This document shows, piece by piece, positions 21,289-30,200 of a stretch of DNA of 32,403 nucleotides. The stretch is taken from contig JAQGDQ010001619.1 in assembly GCA_030141605.1 (NCBI GenBank), positions 1 through 32,403 of the forward strand, given 5' to 3'. Numbering within the stretch: the stretch's first letter is position 1; each line of letters starts with the position of its first letter. This DNA comes from Tubiluchus corallicola (taxonomy: Eukaryota > Priapulida > Priapulimorpha > Priapulimorphida > Tubiluchidae). The notes beneath the pieces are model-generated. The model had not been told where the DNA came from. It did not search any database and saw only the letters and a list, made by a program, of their open reading frames with translations. The translations under genes and the position numbers were made by a program.

Positions 21289-24200
21289 GTACGCCAATAA
21301 CATACCTGTCACTCTCACTTAGAGTCTGTGTGGCTGTGTGACGCGAATTTTTCTTTCACAAGCGCAAGAATTTTTTTGTGCACGGCACACAAAATTTCTG
21401 TTTTAGTGAACTGCAATAACAGTTCTTTTGTTGTTTTTCTACGATTTACACTTGTGACTCATTCATATTTAATTGGCAGGTCAGCCATTATAGCAGCATG
21501 TCAAGTTAGAAACTGTTCAATGTGGCCGTCCTTATGATAACATTATTAATTGATGGAGATTAGAACTGATTTGAAATATGTTGTGAGTGTGTGGAACAGT
21601 GAGATTATATTCACGCTTTCTAGATTGGACTTATATACACACTAAGTCTTCGCTTAGCGACGCTAATACGTTCCAGCAAAACATGTCATTAATTGAAACG
21701 TTGTTAAACAAAGCCAAGACTTTTGTAAAAATGTAATGCAAAAGAATTGGGATACGTGCCAGAGGCAAAAATCAATGCTGCTTTATTCATATGAATTAAG
21801 CGTTTTATAAATTTTATTCATGTTTTTACCGATGAATTCTTTCTGCTTGCTTGAAATAGCCTGTCTTTCTTACCAATACCTAGCTAGCGATTTTTCTTTC
21901 TCTAATGTTGAAGCTTTTTTGAAAATTCAACATCAAAATAAAATATGCACTAAAATACCTGTTGGCATCCTTCTGTCTCGGAGGACAATGGAGTGTGCCC
22001 CAAGAGAGTCAGTTGTTGATCACATTGATGGAGCTGCAGCATCGATTGTGGCTGAGCAGTGCGATCCTTGAACGACTCCAGGGCGCACGCTTGGGCAAGG
22101 TGTATGGAGTTCCTGAGTTGCCCAGACAACAGGAACCCTCTCTCTTCCTCCCTGGTGTAGTCCAAAGGAAAGCGGAGCGATACGTTTGGCACCAGGTTGG
22201 CTGCAGGAGCTGCCGGAGTCAGTGAGCATGCTGCACTGGTCCGCCTTCCGGGCTCCACTCGTGATTTGGAAGGTTTGCTCCTCTACACGTGGCCGTTGGG
22301 TCACTTGACCTCCTCCACCCTCTAGCCGTGCTTGTGCAGCTCCTCCGCCTAGTGTCGAGATACAGTGTGGGCATCCTGCAAGCTTACAGCACCTGGTATT
22401 CCTAGACGGTCACCCATCCCAGTACTAACCATTTTCTACATTGCTTAACTTCGGTAATCAGACGAAAACCGGTGTTTTCCATATGATTTGGCCGTAGTAC
22501 TAAAAAACTGCATATTCAAAGCCAACTTTGGAGCATCCGAGGGATAATTTCATCTACCTAATCTGGTTGCTATAGCAACAGGTTGTAGACAAAATTTCTT
22601 CACATAAAATTTGCTGCCAGGTACCTTTAAATCGGAAATTTGAAGATGTATAACTCACAGATAGATCTCGCGTTGATGCAAAATGGTTAGAATTTAGTAG
22701 TCTTTTGGGAAGCAAAAAAACTTGAGTAGTAATTGTATTCTCACTGTCATGTAGTGTGTTCTTAGAACAGAACAATGCGTTATCTGTTGTTCAAATTAGG
22801 TAAAAATGTTGCTGATGAAATAGAAATTGGCTTTAAACAGGTACAAAAATCGTCTTTAAACTGAAATGTGCGTCGTTGAGTCAAAAAAAGATGCGAAATA
22901 TTCAGCGTAGTTAAAACGAAACGTCACTAATCAAAAATTCGTTAAGCGTGGACTTGCTGTATTGCATTATTTATGTTGCTGTGCCGTTACTGCAGAACAT
23001 GTTATAAAAATTTGATGCTAAATATGTGCTAAGTAACTTGCTGCTTTTTCTTATTCAATAAACCTTTTCACAGTTTCGTTGTGCACGCGCGCACTCGCTG
23101 TAGGTCAAAGATTTTAAGCGTACCACAGAAACGCGTCTTAACTGTCGGTAAAGCAAATGCCGTCTGCCACATTAGTTCAGTATCTTCAGTTGTTTTACGC
23201 GGAGTTATGGATTAGTCTGTGCGTAGAATGATTCACTAGCAGGATCTTGCTTGAAAACAAGACAAAAATGAAGGTTCTAGTTAACTGTTAAAACTGTTAC
23301 TATTACTATGGCATGAGCTGTGAGGCTTTGTCTCACACACACGTGTACACAAATGCATTGTCTGGTACACTTAACCTTTGACCTTTTCACGATCATTGTC
23401 ATTAGTCACAGGAAGTGTGCAAATGCTTACTCTATTTCACTCTGTTTTACACGTTTGAAACAAAGGCATTCTAATTATCTCCAACTGTTTTCTCATCTGC
23501 GAGTGAAAGATTTTATTTTATTATTAGAACTTTTCTAATTCTCAGGCTGCACAAAACCGTACAACCATCAGGCGAGATCATATTTGGCACCATGCCAGTT
23601 TTACTTGCATTGACAGAAGGACGGAGGGACGTGCACTGCGTGTACTTGAAAAGAGGCGACCTGAGGAATAATAAAAGACTAACCGAAATCGCAGGTATTT
23701 ACATCAATAATTTTGAATCTCTCTTCATGCAGTTTGGCATGTTGCGAGCTGGAATTCAACTTTCAAGGCAGGGCTTTCCTCATACTTGATGTTTGTGGAG
23801 AGACCGGTACCTAGTTCATTATCATTGTCATTAATGAGACAACGAACCAGCAGAGGAGTCTTAATTGCGGTCATATATATATATATATATATAATTTCTT
23901 CATATACAAGGTAAATGGGGTCAACCATCCACTTACTTGCCAGATTTAACTTGCATCTTGAATCATGTGCAAGTATTTTTACACCAAGATAAATTGTCCT
24001 AAAGATGGCATTTTTGGAATACATGGCGAATAAATTAACATTGTTTTTGGAACTCGTTTTGGCTGATCGCATTTTGGTCTCCAGCGTTCGCGTTACACAC
24101 GTGACATCAAACCGGCTTCTGTCGGCCGTCTTGCATGCGCTTTGACATGCACTTATATCTCACTTTGCTGGACCTCGCTTTTACGGATTTCAGAAGAATC

Positions 24201-27200
24201 GGACAAAATCTGGAGCGTTAAAAAATCCCGCATACCCTGGACACATGCGAGCTGACCGCTACTTGGCAGGCCATCACTTTGTTTACATCACGTACATCAG
24301 TGTAACCACGTGTATATCTCTATGTATAAAAATATAGAGTTAATTGTGCGGAGTTATTTGAGTCAATTGCCAACACTTTATATACTTTTGCAGAGGAGCG
24401 GCCAGTACTAGATGTTTTTGAGACAATTATGTGATCAATTCTACATTACTGCCATCTAATACGCGGTGCCTACTGTATTAGCTTAGTATCGGTATAGTAT
24501 ACGGATATTATCTTAGTATAGGGATGAGAATTTGCCGCAGATACGCGGAATTCCGAGTTTTTGGAAGACCAGTAATGCCATTCTTGTGAATCGCGTAAAT
24601 TTGTTGAGGAAATTTTTACGGACCCGGTACATTATTTCACAAACTGACCGCTAGTTGGCAGGCCGTCACTTTGTTTACATCACGTACATCAGTATAACCA
24701 CGTGTATATCTCTATGCATAAAAATATAGAATCAATTGTGCGGAGTTATATGAGTCAATTGCAGACAGTTTTTATATACTTTTGCACAGGAGCGGCCAGT
24801 ACTTAGGCGTTTTTGAGACAATCAGGTATCATGTATCCTTGATAGTTGGGTATTTGAGACAATTAGGCAATTGATTCTACATTACCGTGAGTCTAATACA
24901 CGGCACTTACTGTATTATAGCTCAGTGTCGGTAAGTGCGGACAATCGGCACACTCGGACCGACGTCTCGCCACTTTTCTCTGAGAAATCGTGACATGAGC
25001 ACACTGTTTTGCATGTGACTACATGTGAAGAACTACTTTAACTGTTACTTTCATGTTATATGTTTATTTAGGATGTTCGCGCATTATTGATTATATGTGT
25101 ACTTATACGCAAAATTTTTGGCGGGGCCTCTGCTAGTATGTTGATAATATTCTAACACATCGAAATCTAATTAATGAGATCATTAATTCCCAACTAATGT
25201 GAAAAAAAATTGGTCGCATTTTCATGCGCGAGTAAAGTTAACGGGTGTTGTAGATTTATAGCGGAAATATTTTCAGGTTTTATTCATTGACATTCCTTCT
25301 TTTGAACTAATGTGCACTACATGTGCTAAATACAAGTCCAACAGTCTTTTAGATGTAATTTATGATTTTTTATTGTCCAAAATGGGCAATCATCGTCTCA
25401 TTCCAAAATCACTATCACATCATGACATATTTGACTGACTGACTGACTGACGTATTATGAGCGACTCAACTTCGTTTTATCTGAAGCAAATAAAAACATT
25501 TTCTGCTAAACAAATGTCAAAAGGATAATTAACTGCTATAATGAAAATGTATAATAATATTATGAAATATGAAGAAATCAAACTTACATCTTTGTCGCAT
25601 CTTACTAACTTGCTAAAGAGAACTCGACTGACAAAATTTTGTTATAAAACGACACGACGTACTGAACAAGAATGACTTCTTTCCTATCCTGTCTGCAAAA
25701 TGAGGCCAATGGCCTATTCCCTGTCCTAGCTCAGCTGTCTATCAACAGCCTAAATTTGCAAAAAACAAACACAAGGAGGCACCACGTGCTTACATCCAAA
25801 ACAACTAATGTAACGAACCTTTGTCGCATAAAATTTGTTCGTAAAGTTATTAAATTGTGCACTATTGTTGTTTGTTCTATTTTTAGCACTGGCCACGGAA
25901 AAAGGAAAACCCGTCAAGTACAAAGGCAGAATGCAGCTTGACGAGCTTTCATGCAACCGGCTTCATCAGGGCGTGTGCTTGGACGTGGGAAAATTAAGCT
26001 ACGCTAATGATGAAGACATACTACCCGTGTAAGCCTTTTTTTGTTTAATCATTTAAGTGCAATTATGCTGTTTTGAAATTCCAATTGTCTCCCGTGTTTC
26101 CATAATGGAAAGTTTGTTTAATACTTACTCATCTTATGTTTCTGACTTGGTGAGTCTTCTGAGTATTTGCGTACTGGAGTTGGCGAGTGCTCTGTGCAGT
26201 GCTTGGCCAAAGCAAGCTTGTGCCTTAATAGACATGTGAGAATATTTGTAAGCTTGGTCGATGACTTAGTCGAGTACCTTATTATATCAGTAAAAATAGC
26301 CTGGGAGCTTTGTGTTAAGCTGACAAGCCTGCCTCATTTTGCACAAAAAAATTAAAGACGAAAAAATTCATCTACGTCAAACTACAGTAAGTCCTCGCTT
26401 AGCGACACTAATGTGTCCCAGCAAAATGCGACGTTAAGCGAAGCATCGTTAAACGAAACCACAACTTCCATAGAAAGTAATGTAAATGAATTGAGATATG
26501 TTCCAGAGACAAAAGTCAATGCTGCTTATATCATATAAATTAAACATTTTATGAGTTTTACTGGTACTTCTACTAATTAATTTCTTTATTTTTGCCTGAA
26601 ACCACCTACATACGTTACTTACCTAGCTAGAGGTTTCTCTTTTGTTTACGACATCCGTTAAACAATAGACACTGCAGCAGAGTCAAAGCCAAGCCTTGGG
26701 GATTTTATCTCTAGAGATGCTTACTTTAGTTGCTATAGCAACAGGTTGCTGGCAAAATTCCTTGCTCCCAGGTCTGGCTTGATACAAACGGCTGGCATTT
26801 AGTGGTCAGTCGGGAAGCAGAAACATTTAAAACAGAATGGAGCAAAATAAACCATTTTAATGCATAAAACTGGCTAAAAAAGTTGTTGACAAAATAAAAA
26901 TTGGTTTTGGGCAAAGTAAAAAAATCGTTGTCGAAACGAAAAGGTGTGTCGTTACGTGAAGAAACGTGTCAAATATTCAGCATCGTTAAAATGAAACCTC
27001 ACTAAACGGGGCGACGTTAAGTGAGGACATACTGTATTGTAATTGTAGCTGGTGTGAATATAAACTGAAAATAAAAAATAAAATAGTTCTATGACATTTT
27101 TCGTCAATCAGTTTCATCACCCATTTATGCTCATTTGTTTTACAGGGAGCCATATTACATTGATGACGGTAGACCCGCGTTGTGGTTGTTGCTAGATTGC

Positions 27201-30200
27201 ATACAGGATCCCATGAACTTTGGCGCAGTTCTTCGCTCATCGTATTTTTTTGGTGTCGACAGAGTTTTGACGGTAAAAGGTAACAGGTAAAGGACAGTAA
27301 AAGGACAGTTTTGATGGTAACAGACAAAAACACTCAGCAGTCGGACAGGCAAAAACACTCAGCAGTCGGACAGGCAAAAACACTCAGCAGTCGGACAGGC
27401 AAAAACACTCAGCAGTCGGACAGGCAAAACACTCAGCATACGGACAGGCAAAAACACTCAGCATACAGACAGGCAAAAACACTCAACAGTTGGACAGGCA
27501 AAACACTGGGCATACGGACAGGCAAAAACACTCAGCATACAGACAGGCAAAAACACTCAGCATACAGACAGGCAAAAACTCTCAGCATACGGACAGGCAA
27601 AAACACTCAGCATATGGACAGGCAAAAACACTCAGCAGTCAGACAGGCAAAACACTCAGCATACGGGCAGGCAAAACACTCAGCATACGGACAGGCAAAA
27701 GCACTTAGCATACGGACAGGCAAAAGCACTTAGCATACAGACAGGCAAAAGCACTTAGCATACAGACAAATTTGAATCGAGTTGAGAATGCTCACTCTTA
27801 ATATGTAATATACTTAATATTGGCCAGCGCTGGCATTTAAACTTAAAGACATCAGAAAACTGCAGAAACAGGTCATGAGCATTTATCAAATCATTAAATT
27901 TGGCTAAATTAAGTATAAACAGACATCAATCACCAAGAGAGTGTAACAGTCTACTGTCCTACTGATTTCTGCATAAAACCAGATTGAATCACCTGAGAAT
28001 ATAAGTACAGGCTAACAAATTTAAAGCAAGAAATTCATTCAAGGCCTAACAGGTGGCAGCACATGACTATCAGTTTTTCCTCAACACAAGGAATTATAAC
28101 AGTTCTAATTCTGATTGATAATCACGTTGTATCTTACAGTTGTCCGATGTCGCCAGTCGTGAGCAAGGCCAGCGCGGGCGTTCTCGAAATCATGCCTATT
28201 TATCAAATCTCTCACCTGCTTGACTTTTTACAGGTAATATCTGTTTTATATGCTACTTCTTACTGATTTTCCTTTTTACGTATTAATAAATTTAAGAATT
28301 AAAGGAAAAGTCAACTATAAAATGAGTAAGGTAAAGCATTAGTAAATCGTTTTATATTTCGTAGTGAAAGAAGTTACAAAAAAACAAATATTAAGTTTAC
28401 TAATCTTAATAAATTTGTCGCTATATTATAATACAGTGGAACCTTGACTTACGAAAACCCTATTATACGAAACCTTACGAAAAATTCAGAATACGAATCG
28501 GGCTGCGATGAAATTTCCGTCCCGGTTACTGAAAAAATATTCAAGATACGAAAACGAACATCGAAAGTGCCGCTAGACAGCGGTCCTCTCAGAATGCATT
28601 TCGTAGCATTGCATGAATGCTTTGTTGTGCTCTTATCTCATGTGAACGCTTTGTTGTGCTCTTATCTCATGTGAACGCATTGTTGTGCTCTTATCTCATG
28701 TGAACGCATTGTTGTTCTCTTATCTCATGTGAACGCATTGTTGTTCTCTTATCTCATGTGAACGCTTTGTTGTGCTCTTATCTCGTGTGAACGCTTTGTT
28801 GTTCTCTTATCTCATGTGAACGCTTTGTTGTGCTCTTATCTCATGTGAACGCTTTGTTGTGCTCTTATCTCATGTGAACGCTTTGTTGTTCTCTTATCTT
28901 GTGGTTTTTTAATGAATTAAAATAAAAAAAACAATGTTACGGTTATGTGTTCATGTAAATTAAGTTACGTATGATTTCTGCAATCTGTCAAAACTCCATT
29001 CCCTCCTCCTCCTCCTCCTTCTCCTTTCTGTAACTGATTATGTTGTCATTAACAAACATATTTCTTTCGGGTGGATACAATATTTACATTTTACACGACT
29101 GTTTTTGGGAGGGGAGGGGTTGGAACGAATTACGCCATTTATAGGGTAAATCTTGTCTCATGATATGAAAATTCTATGATACGAAAACCCCTCCGGTACG
29201 TATTAATTTCGTATCTCCAGGTATCAGTGAATAATTAATTTAATTGTGAGAGAGATGGGAATTTAATAAATTCTGCAATTTATAATGGAATTTCAAGTCT
29301 TTTTTACGTGTTTATTTCCTCCTGATTTATTTTGCTAGGATTTTTATACGGAGACATCAAATTTCCTATTATGAACACATTTTTTATTTTGTTTCGTGTT
29401 TTTCAGTTGCATAAGAATCTTGGCTGGCAGCTACTAGCGACGAGCGCCGCTTCTGGTACCTCTAGTTCCGTTAGCGGCAGTTATTCAACTTGTGATGCAG
29501 CTAGGTTTTCTTTAAATCAGCCATCCGTCTTAATAATTGGTGAGATGCTGTCAGTGTATGCTCTTAAAAGACAAGTAAAGGCCTAGTTAAAGCAAGTCTT
29601 AGAAAATTTTCGCTAAAGAATTATAACGGTTAGAGACAATCTTAAGCGTTTATCATACTCACGTTAAAAGAATTTCCTGTTTGTTTTAATTTTAAAAACT
29701 CCCGCGAGACTGTCAAGGCGGTGCCATATTAGATGGCGTCACAGAACCACAACACAAATCTTTATAGTACACGTGCTCAGAACTCACTGCGACTGTGTTC
29801 TTGTGATGTCATGCTACGTGATCCATCATATGCTGGCTTTTCAATTGGTGGACTAAATGAAACATGTCTACGCCAACGTTTACTGCAGCGGTTGAAACAT
29901 TTTACAAAAATTGAAGTAAATGCGAAACCGTGAGTACTTTGTTCGCTTAAGATTATGCTTAGGCTATGTAATTTTTTATTGCGAATTTTCTGAGGCTTAC
30001 TTTGGTTGTCCATTTTCTTGTCTTTTCACCATATGGATTGTTTTAGTTACTGGTGCTGTCACCTCTGGTCAAAACTCAGGCCTCGAAATTTCACGTGAAC
30101 ACTTGCTCGGGTTACTCCTGGGTTATGTAAAAAAGTTGCAGCGCTAACGGATTTTCGTTTACATAGAAATTATTGTTAGTAACTAATTAGTAACTAATGC

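Larger units (their letters stand above)
21637..22959. mobile_element. Tigger/pogo-like MITE, family 1 copy A (intron 1), split by a SINE
   Basis: The left end contains AAGTCTTCGCTTAGCGAC. The right end, in reverse complement, is CAGCAAGTCCACGCTTAACG followed by a TA. The interior aligns along its length with the copy at 26385-27034 (shared landmarks CAATGCTGCTT, ACCTAGCTAG, GTTGCTATAGCAAC, ATATTCAGC, GTTAAAA). Removing the SINE at 21956-22498 and one copy of its 7-bp target duplication restores an element of about 770 bp. No transposase is encoded. Confidence 0.8.

Noticed and set aside
21950-22304. Open frames of 83-102 residues on both strands
   Set aside because: They lie in the GC-rich SINE body, overlap on both strands and show no recognisable domain.
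22379-22498. Functional 5S rRNA gene
   Set aside because: The region between the A-box and C-box is altered, the 5' third is diverged, and it is fused to a longer body with target duplications.
23592-23789. 65-residue frame starting MPVLLALTEG as a separate gene
   Set aside because: Its useful part is MRM1 exon 2, and the rest runs past the GTATTT donor into the intron.
25835-26032. 65-residue frame starting MFVKLLNCALLLFVLFLALA as a secreted peptide
   Set aside because: The signal-peptide-like start is the pyrimidine-rich intron end before the MRM1 exon 3 acceptor.
27311-27733. 140-residue frame rich in DRQKHSA
   Set aside because: It is the 25-bp minisatellite in MRM1 intron 4, without conserved frame or independent start context.
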